This document shows, one piece after another, positions 25,484-33,440 of a stretch of 52,221 bases of DNA (position 1 is its first letter; every line of letters begins with the position of its first letter). The notes under the pieces were generated by a model that worked only from the letters and a program-made list of their open reading frames with translations, did no database searches and had not been told where the DNA came from. The stretch lies in assembly GCA_018666805.1 (NCBI GenBank), contig JABIXB010000054.1:1-52221 (forward strand), read 5' to 3'. The stretch comes from Rhodospirillaceae bacterium. Its GTDB lineage: Bacteria; Pseudomonadota; Alphaproteobacteria; UBA828. The position numbers and the translations under genes were made by a program.

Positions 25484-26514
25484 CCGGTGGAGATCATTTG
25501 CGCCGGGCAGACGAACGCGATCACCTGGTGTTGCCCAAATATGCCGATGTGTGCGCGGCGGCGGAGCGTCTCACCGGTTCCGCGGTGCGCACGCCGCTGC
25601 TGGAATCGCCGTGGCTGAATGAGCGCACCGGCGCCCGTTTGCTGATCAAGGCCGAGCCATTGCAGCGCACCGGCTCGTTCAAATTTCGCGGCGCCTTCAA
25701 TTGCATCAGCCAAATCGACCCGCGCGCGCGGGCGCTGGGCGTGGTTGCCTATTCATCGGGCAATCATGCCCAGGCTGTCGCCGCCGCCGCCCGGCTGCAT
25801 GACATCCAGGCGACGATCGTTATGCCGAACGATGCGCCGGCGGTGAAAGTCAACGGCACGCGGCGGTACGGCGCAGATATTGTCGGTTACGACAGGGCGA
25901 CGGAAATCCGCGAGGAAATCGCCAAGCACATTGCGCAGGAAAAGGGCGCAACTCTGATTCGGCCGTATGAGGATTTTAATGTCATAGCCGGGCAGGGCAC
26001 AGTCGGTCTTGAGATCGCGGCCGAGTGCCGGGTGCGCCGCATCGCGCCGGATTTTGTCGTTGTACCGGCCGGCGGCGGCGGCCTGATGGCCGGCTGTGCA
26101 CTGGCGATCAGCGCTGAAATGCCGGAAGCCGCGCTCTATACAGCCGAGCCCAGCGACTATGACGACCACGCGCGCTCCTTTTCCGCCGGCACACGCCAGC
26201 GGGTGAAAGATATGAGTGTTGGTTCGCTCTGCGATGCGCTGCTCTCGCCCGAGCCCGGCGAGCATACCTTCGCCATCAATCATCCCCGGGTGCGCGGTGG
26301 GGTGACGGCGGATGACGGCGCGGTGTTGCGCGCCATGGCCGCAGCCTTTCACCATCTCAAATTAGTGATCGAGCCGGGTGGCGCCGCAGCGTTAGGTGCC
26401 GTGCTGAACGGAGAATTGGATATTAAAGACAAAACCGTCCTGGTGGTCGCGTCGGGCGGCAATGTTGATCCGGATGTGTTCTGTCTCGCCTTGCAGGAGG
26501 GCGGCGATGGCTAA
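25480..26514 (+). CDS. Threonine/serine dehydratase-type PLP enzyme
   Basis: This is a fold-type II PLP enzyme of 344 residues. The PLP Lys lies in RTGSFKFRGAFN, the substrate loop is SSGNHAQ, and the phosphate-binding loop is PAGGGGLMAG. There is no C-terminal ACT regulatory domain, so it resembles catabolic threonine dehydratases or serine racemases rather than biosynthetic IlvA. Deamination of threonine or serine to the 2-oxo acid is the likely reaction; racemase activity is possible. Its start overlaps the preceding gene by 4 nt and its end overlaps the MlaA-like gene by 8 nt. Confidence 0.88.
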   Translation: MTGGDHLRRADERDHLVLPKYADVCAAAERLTGSAVRTPLLESPWLNERTGARLLIKAEPLQRTGSFKFRGAFNCISQIDPRARALGVVAYSSGNHAQAVAAAARLHDIQATIVMPNDAPAVKVNGTRRYGADIVGYDRATEIREEIAKHIAQEKGATLIRPYEDFNVIAGQGTVGLEIAAECRVRRIAPDFVVVPAGGGGLMAGCALAISAEMPEAALYTAEPSDYDDHARSFSAGTRQRVKDMSVGSLCDALLSPEPGEHTFAINHPRVRGGVTADDGAVLRAMAAAFHHLKLVIEPGGAAALGAVLNGELDIKDKTVLVVASGGNVDPDVFCLALQEGGDG

Positions 26515-27664
26515 AATTCTCGCCGTCCTATTCACGCTGGCCGTGCTGTGCCTGGCGCCGCTATTTGGCACCGAGGTGCAGGCGCAAATCTTACCGCCGG
26601 AAATGGCGCAACGCATCGGTGCGGCGGCGGAACAGGGCCGTCAGCACAAGGCGGCGATGAGCGATGTCATCGATGAACGGCGCCAGGGCGCCAACCGGCA
26701 ATTGGAAACGGTGGTGGTCGCGGCGATCAATCAGCGCCCCGACCTGTTCCAGCCGATCATGCTGGAAGCGCACCGCCAGGCACCGGAATCGCGCGCCACT
26801 CTGAACAAGACGGTGGCCGGCATGTTCCCGGGATTTGCCGGCACGTTGCGCTCCCCCACTATCGCACCGCCGCCGCGCGCGCAGGATGGGCAGGAGACGT
26901 TGGCGGCAACACGCACACGTCCCGGGCATGATCCAAGAGCGCAGGCGATTGCCGGCGTTCCGCCGCCGGATCAACGCCCAGAGGATTGGCCGATACTGCC
27001 GAAAGAGGGCGGCGTCGATGGCTATGCCGATATGGATCCGCTCGAAGGCCTCAACAAGGTCTTCTTCTATACCAATGGCGTACTGGATTTTATTATTTTT
27101 GAGCCGCTTGCCGATGGCTATCGCTACATCACGCCGGAGGGGGCGCGAAAAGCCATCAGCCGCGCTTTCGACAATCTCACCTCACCCATTACCTTCGCCA
27201 ATGATCTTCTGCAGTTCCGCTTTCAACGCGCGGCCACGACCTTTTCCCGTTTTGTCATCAACAGTACCGTGGGGGTGCTGGGGCTGTTTGATGTTGCGGC
27301 GGAATTGGGTTTGGAGGGGCATAGCTCTGATTTCGGGCAGACCCTTTATACTTATGGTGTCGGCGATGGTATCTATCTGGTGTTGCCATTATTCGGCCCG
27401 ACGACGGCGCGCGATGCGGTCGGTATCGGTATCGACAGCCTGCTCGATCCGCGCTCCTGGTTCATTGGCTCGACCGAACGCCTCGCCCTGTTTGCCGGCG
27501 AAGGTATTACGCGCCGCGAAGAACTGATCGACCCGATCGATTTCCTCGTCGAACATGCCGACAACAGTTACGACGCCGTGCGCGCCTGGACATTCCAGCA
27601 GCGCGAATTCGAGCTCACCGGCGAATGTGCGCGCCGCACCCGCACCGTGTGTAGCGCGCGCTAA
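26507..27664 (+). CDS. MlaA (VacJ)-family protein with a long N-terminal extension
   Basis: MlaA removes misplaced phospholipids from the outer-membrane outer leaflet and hands them to MlaC. The family domain begins near residue 165 (DPLEGLNKVFFYTNGVLD) and includes FVINSTVGVLGLFDVA, SDFGQTLYTYGVGDGIYLVLPLFGP and DSLLDPRSWF. Two things differ from typical MlaA. The signal peptide (residues 1-27, ending VQA) has no lipobox Cys at its end. About 135 residues of Gln/Pro-rich sequence separate it from the domain. ATG 26507 overlaps the dehydratase stop. No mlaBCDEF genes are in the window. It ends 3 nt from the convergent ADC-like gene. Confidence 0.88.
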   Translation: MAKILAVLFTLAVLCLAPLFGTEVQAQILPPEMAQRIGAAAEQGRQHKAAMSDVIDERRQGANRQLETVVVAAINQRPDLFQPIMLEAHRQAPESRATLNKTVAGMFPGFAGTLRSPTIAPPPRAQDGQETLAATRTRPGHDPRAQAIAGVPPPDQRPEDWPILPKEGGVDGYADMDPLEGLNKVFFYTNGVLDFIIFEPLADGYRYITPEGARKAISRAFDNLTSPITFANDLLQFRFQRAATTFSRFVINSTVGVLGLFDVAAELGLEGHSSDFGQTLYTYGVGDGIYLVLPLFGPTTARDAVGIGIDSLLDPRSWFIGSTERLALFAGEGITRREELIDPIDFLVEHADNSYDAVRAWTFQQREFELTGECARRTRTVCSAR

Positions 27665-27667
27665 TGT

Positions 27668-28339
27668 CTATAGAGGCTCGACGCCACCGGGGTAGCAGAA
27701 GGACGAGGCGGGCGAATAGAAACCGAACGTGATTTCAAGCGGATCGGCCGGGCGCAGTGCATAGCTCGGATGATCGGGGGCGAGAAATTCCAAGCTTTCC
27801 ACTTCAAATTCTTCGACGATATTTCCGACATAGGCGTAACGGCCACTTTCCAATATGCCGTCATTGCGCGTGATGTAGCGCAGATGGCCGCGCACGGATT
27901 CGCCGATTTTCTCGGACAATCGAGCTTTGGTTCTAAAGAGCGGCGTGCCGTCGCCCAAATAAGTGTTCGCGGTGAGCACGCCGGCGGCGATGTTGAGTTC
28001 GGTTTTTCCGCTATCGGCCGGGATGCCGCGTTCGGCGGCATAGGCGCGCATGCCGGGGTTGGAATTGAAATAATGCGTCCAGAAGCGCCCGGGCGTCTCT
28101 TCATCGACATCCAGGCCGCCCAGGTCGAGGCCCATATAGGTGAGCGAATAGGCGCCAAAATGTGAGGTCTGTGCGTCGGTGTCGACGACATATTGGTTGA
28201 TATAGATGGCATGGTTCTGTGCTGGCGTGAGCTCGGGCGGCAATAAGGCGGCGCACGCGGCCGGATCGGCCGGCACCCAGCAAAAATAGAGCATGCGCGC
28301 ATTGGTGATTAATTGTGGCGGCACCAGTTCCTGGCTCAT
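27668..28339 (-). CDS. Putative acetoacetate decarboxylase-fold protein
   Basis: The protein has 223 residues, is cytoplasmic, and has no signal peptide or membrane segment. The N-terminal CWVPADPAACAALLPPELTP and the alternating strand pattern resemble the acetoacetate decarboxylase superfamily. I cannot identify the catalytic Lys with confidence, so function is open. It starts at ATG 28339 behind GGGGAG and stands alone. Confidence 0.6.
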   Translation of the reverse strand: MSQELVPPQLITNARMLYFCWVPADPAACAALLPPELTPAQNHAIYINQYVVDTDAQTSHFGAYSLTYMGLDLGGLDVDEETPGRFWTHYFNSNPGMRAYAAERGIPADSGKTELNIAAGVLTANTYLGDGTPLFRTKARLSEKIGESVRGHLRYITRNDGILESGRYAYVGNIVEEFEVESLEFLAPDHPSYALRPADPLEITFGFYSPASSFCYPGGVEPL

Positions 28340-28371
28340 TTGTCGGCTCCCCTTAATCCTTATTTACGCTA

Positions 28372-28508
28372 GATCGAATCATGATTAAATGGAACCGCTT
28401 CGCGGTTCAATTTAATCGTGTGAATCCGATCGATATCAAATAGTTAGAGCAGATTCACATGGCTTGTCGGATCGCCGAGGCGATTCCGATAAACCATGTT
28501 CTGCTCTA
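28372..28508. repeat. Tandem pair of long imperfect palindromes (REP/BIME-like)
   Basis: The 213-bp gap after the ADC-like gene holds two palindromes. In the first (28372-28431) a 16-bp arm at 28383-28398 pairs with 28402-28417 with one mismatch around a 3-nt loop. In the second (28445-28508) the ends are TAGAGCAG and CTGCTCTA, with an inner arm ATCGCC (28471-28476)/GGCGAT (28479-28484). The second shares its AGAGCA terminus with the palindromes at 36420 and 52031. Confidence 0.75.
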
Positions 28509-28552
28509 AGTCATCATAAGCCGCACGCCATGCTTAGGTGAAGAGTTATAAC

Positions 28553-29983
28553 CTAGGTGAAGAAATATGGCGCGAGACCAAGATGGTTTTCATCGATCAC
28601 CAGGCGCCGGTTGAGCGGCGGGTAGGCGCGCCGGTTACATTCCAGACGATCGCAGAGGCGGCAATTAACACCGATCTTGAGCGCCTGCTCCGCATCCGCC
28701 GGTAATTTGCCGTCGGCATAGATCATCTGCCCGGCATGGCTTGCCTCGCAGCCGATGGCGACAACGAATTGCTGCGCTGGCACGCGGTGGCCGCCGCCCG
28801 GCCGGGCGACCAGGCGGGCGACGCTGAAGAAGGTGGCACCGTCCGGCATCTGCACAAACTCGGTGCGCGTTTCGCCCGGCGTGCGAAAGGCGCGGTGCAC
28901 GCCCCAGCGCGGGCAGAGGCCGCCGAAGCGGGCAAAATGAAAGCCGTTGGCACTGAGCCGGCGCGAGACATTGCCGGCGCAATCCATGCGCACGAGAAAA
29001 AGCGGCACCCCCTTGTCGCCGGGGCGCTGCAGGCTGGTCAGACGGTTGCAGACCTGCTCGTAACCGGCGCCGAAGCGCTGCGCCAGGAGGTCGATGTCGT
29101 AGCGCAACGCTTTTACCGCCTCGTGGAAGCGCCCGTAGGGCATCATCACTGCGCCGGCCACATAGTTGGCCAGACCGATGCGAAGGAGACGCCTGGTCTC
29201 GGCACCATCCAGCCCGGCGCTATCGACCATCTCGTTAAGCAGTTCCGAGCGGTCGAGGAGCGCGATCTGATAGGCAAGCTGATAGGTGCGGGCCTCAGGC
29301 GAGAGAATTTCCGACAACATTACCCGCCGGCCGTGGCGGTCATAGCGGCGCAGCGTGTCTTCCATCACGTCGAACGGCAGAACGCGCACTTTGATGCTGT
29401 GTGCCGCCATAAGGTGGGCACGCAAGGATTCGTAAAGCGCTTCCTTGTCGAGTTTGGCGTCACGCCATAATTGTTCGGCGGCGTCTTCCAGGTCGGGAAA
29501 GTAATTGCCGCGCGCCTGGATGAAATCCTGCACTTCCTCGCTGGCGAGACGGAGCGACGCCACTTCGCCGGGCTTGTCCGTGTCGCTCAGGCCCTCGGCC
29601 AGATTGAGCGCATTGTCGACGAGCTCGCGGTAAGAGCGGAACAGCGCGAAGACGGCTTCGCCGCCGACCGGGCTGGCCGCCGCCATATCCTGGATATCCT
29701 GATGCGTCACGCCGCTGCGTGCGAACAGCGGGTCACCGAAAACCTCCTTCAGCAGCGCCGCGACGCGGGCCTCGTCATCGACGGCAAAGCGCTGCAGGTC
29801 GATATCGTAGGATTGCCCCAGTTTGAGCAGTAATTGGACCGTTACCGGGCGCTGATTGCGTTCAATCAAATTCAAGTAACTAGTTGATATGCCTAGCTCT
29901 TCGGCCATTTGCTTTTGCGTGAGGCCACGTTCCAAACGCATCCGCCGCACACGCGGCCCAACCATCACTTTGCGCTCCGCCAT
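28553..29983 (-). CDS. ScfR/RamB-type XRE-family regulator of short-chain acyl metabolism
   Basis: This is a transcription regulator of 476 residues. An N-terminal XRE helix-turn-helix (VRRMRLERGLTQKQMAEELG, then ISTSYLNLIERNQRPVT) is followed by an IrrE-like region, where HSIKVRVLPFDVMEDTLRRYD is seen. A C-terminal Cys-rich DUF2083-type domain has CRLCDRLECNRRAYPPLNRR. This layout matches ScfR, PrpC-linked and RamB regulators that sense acyl-CoA and control acetate or propionate genes. It faces aceB-aceA, so regulating the glyoxylate shunt is the natural inference. The start ATG 29983 has GGAGAAGG directly upstream; ATG 30007 would add 8 residues. Confidence 0.9.
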   Translation of the reverse strand: MAERKVMVGPRVRRMRLERGLTQKQMAEELGISTSYLNLIERNQRPVTVQLLLKLGQSYDIDLQRFAVDDEARVAALLKEVFGDPLFARSGVTHQDIQDMAAASPVGGEAVFALFRSYRELVDNALNLAEGLSDTDKPGEVASLRLASEEVQDFIQARGNYFPDLEDAAEQLWRDAKLDKEALYESLRAHLMAAHSIKVRVLPFDVMEDTLRRYDRHGRRVMLSEILSPEARTYQLAYQIALLDRSELLNEMVDSAGLDGAETRRLLRIGLANYVAGAVMMPYGRFHEAVKALRYDIDLLAQRFGAGYEQVCNRLTSLQRPGDKGVPLFLVRMDCAGNVSRRLSANGFHFARFGGLCPRWGVHRAFRTPGETRTEFVQMPDGATFFSVARLVARPGGGHRVPAQQFVVAIGCEASHAGQMIYADGKLPADAEQALKIGVNCRLCDRLECNRRAYPPLNRRLVIDENHLGLAPYFFT

Positions 29984-30042
29984 TGCCTTCTCCTCAGGCT
30001 TGCCCATTCGTCCGCAGCAGTATTATTCCGCAGCGCAGAAAT

Positions 30043-30065
30043 ATTTACAAGATTTACAAATTTAC
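30043..30065. promoter_or_regulatory. Candidate operator: tandem ATTTACAA repeats
   Basis: ATTTACAA occurs at 30043-30050 and 30052-30059, with a third partial copy ATTTAC at 30060-30065. The array lies immediately upstream of the aceB -35 element and would also overlap the -35 region of the divergent regulator (TTGTAA, minus strand 30050-30045). TTTACAAA resembles the TTTGCAAA-type sites recalled for RamB/ScfR regulators. Binding is inferred. Confidence 0.5.
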
Positions 30066-30067
30066 TT

Positions 30068-30096
30068 TTGATAACATACTAATTAGCACATAAATA
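30068..30096 (+). promoter_or_regulatory. Promoter for aceB-aceA
   Basis: TTGATA (30068-30073) and TAAATA (30091-30096) are 17 bp apart in an AT-rich stretch. The expected start near 30103 gives a leader of about 85 nt. Confidence 0.65.
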
Positions 30097-30127
30097 CCTT
30101 TTTAATATCAACAAGTTATAGACAATT

Positions 30128-30165
30128 GCGCTGCAACAACAGAATGTTCGCCGTGTTTGCAGCGC
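30128..30165 (+). promoter_or_regulatory. Leader hairpin of the aceB mRNA
   Basis: GCGCTGCAA (30128-30136) and TTGCAGCGC (30157-30165) form a perfect 9-bp stem with a 20-nt loop. It ends about 6 nt before the purine-rich ribosome binding site GGGAAGGA, so it could affect translation start or mRNA stability. There is no T-run, so it is not an intrinsic terminator. Confidence 0.5.
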
Positions 30166-30187
30166 GGCATAGGGAAGGAATTCAACG

Positions 30188-31831
30188 ATGCCGCAGAGCG
30201 AAGAAATGAACGGGAACGAGATGGAACTTAACGCAGGCATAGAGATCACGGGCGAGATGGCGCCGGGCTTTGAGGAGATCCTCACAGCCGAGGCGCTGCA
30301 TTTTGTCGCCTCGCTCGAGCGCCGCTTCGGCGCCGAGCGCAAACGCCTGATCGAAGTCCGGGCCGAATTGCAAAAGCGTATCGACGCTGGCGAGAATCCA
30401 AAATTTTTGCCTGAAACCAAAGACGTCCGCGCCGGTGATTGGAAAATCGCCGGTACGCCGGCCGATCTACAGGACCGCCGCGTCGAGATCACTGGCCCGG
30501 TCGACCGCAAGATGGTCATCAACGCACTCAATTGCGGCGCGCGCATGTTCATGGCTGATTTCGAGGATTCCGCCGCACCGACCTGGGAGCTGATGATCAG
30601 TGGCCAGATCAATATGCGCGATGCGGCGCGGCGCGAGATAGCTTTTACCGACCCAAAGTCCGGCAAGGATTACGCCCTCGGCGATAAGATCGCGACGCTG
30701 ATCGTACGGCCGCGCGGCTGGCATTTGGAAGAAGGCCATATTCTGGTCGATGGCAAGCCCGCCTCGGCGGCGCTGGTCGATTTCGGCCTCTATTTCTTTC
30801 ACAATGCCCAGGAGCTACTCGACCGTGGCACCGGCCCCTATTTCTATTTGCCGAAGATGGAGAACCATTTGGAGGCGCGTCTCTGGAACGAGGTATTCCT
30901 CCATGCCCAGCAGGCGCTTGGCCTGCCGACCGGCACGATCAAGGTCACGGTTCTGATCGAGACCATTACCGCTGCTTTCGAGATGGATGAAATCCTCTAT
31001 GAGCTGCGCGAGCATATTGTCGGCCTCAATTGCGGCCGCTGGGATTACATCTTCAGCGTCATCAAGAAGTTCCGTAACCGCGCCGATATGGTGCTGCCGG
31101 ATCGCGGCGATGTCGGCATGACCCAGCCGCTGATGCGCGCCTATAGCCGCCTCTTGATCCAAACCTGCCACCGCCGCGGCGCCCATGCGATGGGCGGCAT
31201 GGCGGCGCAGATTCCGATCAAGGGCGATGCGGAGGCCAATGACGCCGCCACCGCCAAAGTGCGCGGCGACAAGGAACGCGAGGCTGGCGACGGCCATGAC
31301 GGCACCTGGGTTGCCCATCCCGGCCAAGTGCCGGTGGCGATGGACGTGTTCGACCGCCTGATGCCCGATGCCAATCAGGTGAGCCGCACGCATGGCAATC
31401 TGGTGGTAACCGAAGGCGATCTCCTGGAGGTCCCGACCGGCAAAATCACCGAAGCGGGCCTCAGGGGCAATATCAGCGTCGGCATTCAATATATCGAATC
31501 CTGGCTGCGCGGGCAGGGCTGCGTGCCGCTTTACAATCTGATGGAAGATGCGGCGACTGCCGAGATTAGCCGGGCCCAGGTGTGGCAATGGCTGAAGCAT
31601 GGCGCTCAGCTCGACGATGGCCGGGTGATCGATCGCGCCCTCTTTGACCAGCTTTTGAGCGAAGAAACCGACGGGCTGCAACAGGAGCTCGGTGAAGAAC
31701 GATTCAGTGGCGGGCGCTTCGACGAAGCCATCGCGCTGTTCGCTGATCTTTCCACGTCTGAAACATTCGAAGAATTTTTGACACTGCCGGCTTACGGCCT
31801 TCTCGACGAAGGCGAAGCAAGAGCCGGCTGA
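30188..31831 (+). CDS. aceB: Malate synthase A-type
   Basis: Malate synthase condenses glyoxylate with acetyl-CoA to malate in the glyoxylate shunt. The 547-residue length and motifs fit the A-type enzyme rather than the longer G-type: [47 protein letters not shown], and [14 protein letters not shown]. It starts at ATG 30188 and is followed after 17 nt by aceA. The promoter, repeats and leader hairpin upstream suggest carbon-source control by the divergent ScfR-type regulator. Confidence 0.96.
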   Translation: MPQSEEMNGNEMELNAGIEITGEMAPGFEEILTAEALHFVASLERRFGAERKRLIEVRAELQKRIDAGENPKFLPETKDVRAGDWKIAGTPADLQDRRVEITGPVDRKMVINALNCGARMFMADFEDSAAPTWELMISGQINMRDAARREIAFTDPKSGKDYALGDKIATLIVRPRGWHLEEGHILVDGKPASAALVDFGLYFFHNAQELLDRGTGPYFYLPKMENHLEARLWNEVFLHAQQALGLPTGTIKVTVLIETITAAFEMDEILYELREHIVGLNCGRWDYIFSVIKKFRNRADMVLPDRGDVGMTQPLMRAYSRLLIQTCHRRGAHAMGGMAAQIPIKGDAEANDAATAKVRGDKEREAGDGHDGTWVAHPGQVPVAMDVFDRLMPDANQVSRTHGNLVVTEGDLLEVPTGKITEAGLRGNISVGIQYIESWLRGQGCVPLYNLMEDAATAEISRAQVWQWLKHGAQLDDGRVIDRALFDQLLSEETDGLQQELGEERFSGGRFDEAIALFADLSTSETFEEFLTLPAYGLLDEGEARAG

Positions 31832-31848
31832 ACCCAGGAGACAAGAAA

Positions 31849-33165
31849 ATGAGCAATCCCACATTCGATTCCCTGATCCCGAGCGCGCCCAAAGGCCGCT
31901 TCGACGGCATTGAGCGCAATTACAGCGTCGACGAAGTATCGCGTCTTAGAGGCTCGATCGAAATCAGGCATTCGCTGGCCGAGCATGCGGCCAATCGTTT
32001 GTGGGAATTGGTCAATACTGAAGACCATGTTGCGGCGCTCGGCGCCATGACCGGTGGCCAGGCGGTGCAGATGGTGCGCGCCGGGCTGAAAGCGATTTAT
32101 CTCTCCGGCTGGCAGGTCGCGGCGGACGCCAATGGCGCCGGCCAGACCTATCCCGACCAAAGCCTCTATCCGGCCGATAGCGGCCCGGCTTTGGCGCGGC
32201 GCATCAACAAGGCGCTGCAACGCGCCGACCAGGTCCAGCACATGGAACGGCTCAATGGGGAGGGCGGCGATATCGATTGGTTTGCGCCGATCGTCGCCGA
32301 TGCCGAGGCCGGTTTCGGTGGCCCGCTCAATGCCTTCGAGATCATGAAGGGCTATGTCGAAGCCGGCGTCGGCGGGGTGCATTTCGAGGATCAATTGGCG
32401 TCTGAAAAGAAATGCGGCCATATGGGCGGCAAGGTGCTGATCCCAACGGCAGCGCACATCCGCAATCTAAGCGCGGCCCGTCTCGCCGCCGATGTCAGCG
32501 GTGTGCCGACCCTGGTGGTGTGCCGCACCGATGCCGACAGCGCACAGTTGCTGACCAGCGATGTCGATGAGCGCGACCGTCCCTTCATCACCGGCGAGCG
32601 CACGGCAGAAGGCTTCCACCGTCTCCGTGATGACGAGGGCATGGCGCGCTGCATCGCGCGCAGCCTTGCCTATGCACCGCATTCCGATCTCCTCTGGATG
32701 GAAACCTCACGCCCCAATCTCGAGCAGGCCAAGACCTTTGCCGAGGCGATTCACCGGGAATTCCCCAACAAGCTGCTGTCCTACAATTGCTCGCCCTCGT
32801 TCAACTGGCGCGCCAATCTCGATGAGGCCGATATCGCCCGCTTCCAGCGCGAGCTCGGCGCCATGGGTTATAAATTCCAATTCGTGACGCTGGCCGGTTT
32901 CCACAGCCTCAATCACGGCATGTTCGAACTGGCACGCGACTACGGCAAGCGCGGCATGGCGGCCTATTCGGAGCTGCAGCAGGCCGAGTTCGATTCAGAG
33001 AGCACTGGCTATACCGCGACGCGCCATCAGCGCGAGGCCGGCACGAGCTATTTCGATGCCGTTAGCCTGGCCATCACCGGCGGCCAGTCCTCGACCACGG
33101 CGATGGCCGATTCAACCGAGGCCGGCCAGTTCACCACGGCTGAGCAATCTTCGGAAGCGGCCTGA
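31849..33165 (+). CDS. aceA: Isocitrate lyase
   Basis: This enzyme splits isocitrate to glyoxylate and succinate, the entry step of the glyoxylate shunt. The catalytic motif [14 protein letters not shown] is intact, with [16 protein letters not shown] and [10 protein letters not shown] also seen. It has 438 residues, the standard short-form length. A ribosome binding site AGGAGA precedes ATG 31849. It is co-transcribed with aceB and followed by a strong hairpin and then a candidate small RNA. Confidence 0.97.
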   Translation: MSNPTFDSLIPSAPKGRFDGIERNYSVDEVSRLRGSIEIRHSLAEHAANRLWELVNTEDHVAALGAMTGGQAVQMVRAGLKAIYLSGWQVAADANGAGQTYPDQSLYPADSGPALARRINKALQRADQVQHMERLNGEGGDIDWFAPIVADAEAGFGGPLNAFEIMKGYVEAGVGGVHFEDQLASEKKCGHMGGKVLIPTAAHIRNLSAARLAADVSGVPTLVVCRTDADSAQLLTSDVDERDRPFITGERTAEGFHRLRDDEGMARCIARSLAYAPHSDLLWMETSRPNLEQAKTFAEAIHREFPNKLLSYNCSPSFNWRANLDEADIARFQRELGAMGYKFQFVTLAGFHSLNHGMFELARDYGKRGMAAYSELQQAEFDSESTGYTATRHQREAGTSYFDAVSLAITGGQSSTTAMADSTEAGQFTTAEQSSEAA

Positions 33166-33177
33166 GAACGGAATAGC

Positions 33178-33210
33178 GGAGCGCGCCTGCAGATTCCTTG
33201 GGCGCGCTCC
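33178..33210 (+). terminator. Hairpin downstream of aceA
   Basis: GGAGCGCGCC (33178-33187) pairs perfectly with GGCGCGCTCC (33201-33210), 13-nt loop. No U-run follows, so it is either a weak terminator or a 3'-end stabiliser for the aceBA message. Confidence 0.55.
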
Positions 33211-33263
33211 TCATCCCTTAACCAGACAATTGGAGTAATAAAACAAGCGGGCATAACCCGAGA

Positions 33264-33411
33264 ATAAGTGAAGGCGGTGCGACACCCCCCTGTCCGCGCC
33301 GCGACGGGCAACAGGTCCGGAAGCCATGGGTCCAAAGCCCGGCTTCACGCGGTGGTCCGCCAACGGCCACCATCCCTCCTCCTTCCCGGCCCCTTGCGGG
33401 CCGTTTTTTTT
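33264..33411 (+). ncRNA. Candidate small RNA with a three-way junction, pyrimidine stretch and intrinsic terminator
   Basis: This roughly 148-nt interval has no credible protein frame and folds well. The outer stem pairs GGCGG (33273-33277) with CCGCC (33357-33361) and CACC (33283-33286) with GGTG (33351-33354). Hairpin 2 pairs CCTGT (33289-33293) with ACAGG (33311-33315). Hairpin 3 pairs GAAGCC (33320-33325) with GGCTTC (33341-33346), plus an inner GGG/CCC. A single-stranded CCATCCCTCCTCCTTCCC follows, able to pair with Shine-Dalgarno sequences, then a terminator with eight T. A weak promoter lies upstream (TTGGAG 33230-33235, 16 bp, CATAAC 33252-33257). No known RNA family was recognised. 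The 5' end is an estimate. Confidence 0.55.
33387..33411 (+). terminator. Rho-independent terminator of the candidate small RNA
   Basis: CGGCCC (33387-33392) pairs with GGGCCG (33398-33403) around a 5-nt loop, followed by an uninterrupted run of eight T (33404-33411). This is the clearest intrinsic terminator in the window. Confidence 0.85.
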
Positions 33412-33440
33412 GTGCCGGAGACGATGTGGCCGCGACGGCG

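Noticed and set aside
33311-33330. GGTCCGGAAG inside the sRNA candidate, resembling the conserved loop of SRP 4.5S RNA
   Set aside because: The match stops after ten bases; the following GGAAGCAGC of SRP RNA is absent, and the surrounding fold is a junction rather than the single long SRP hairpin.
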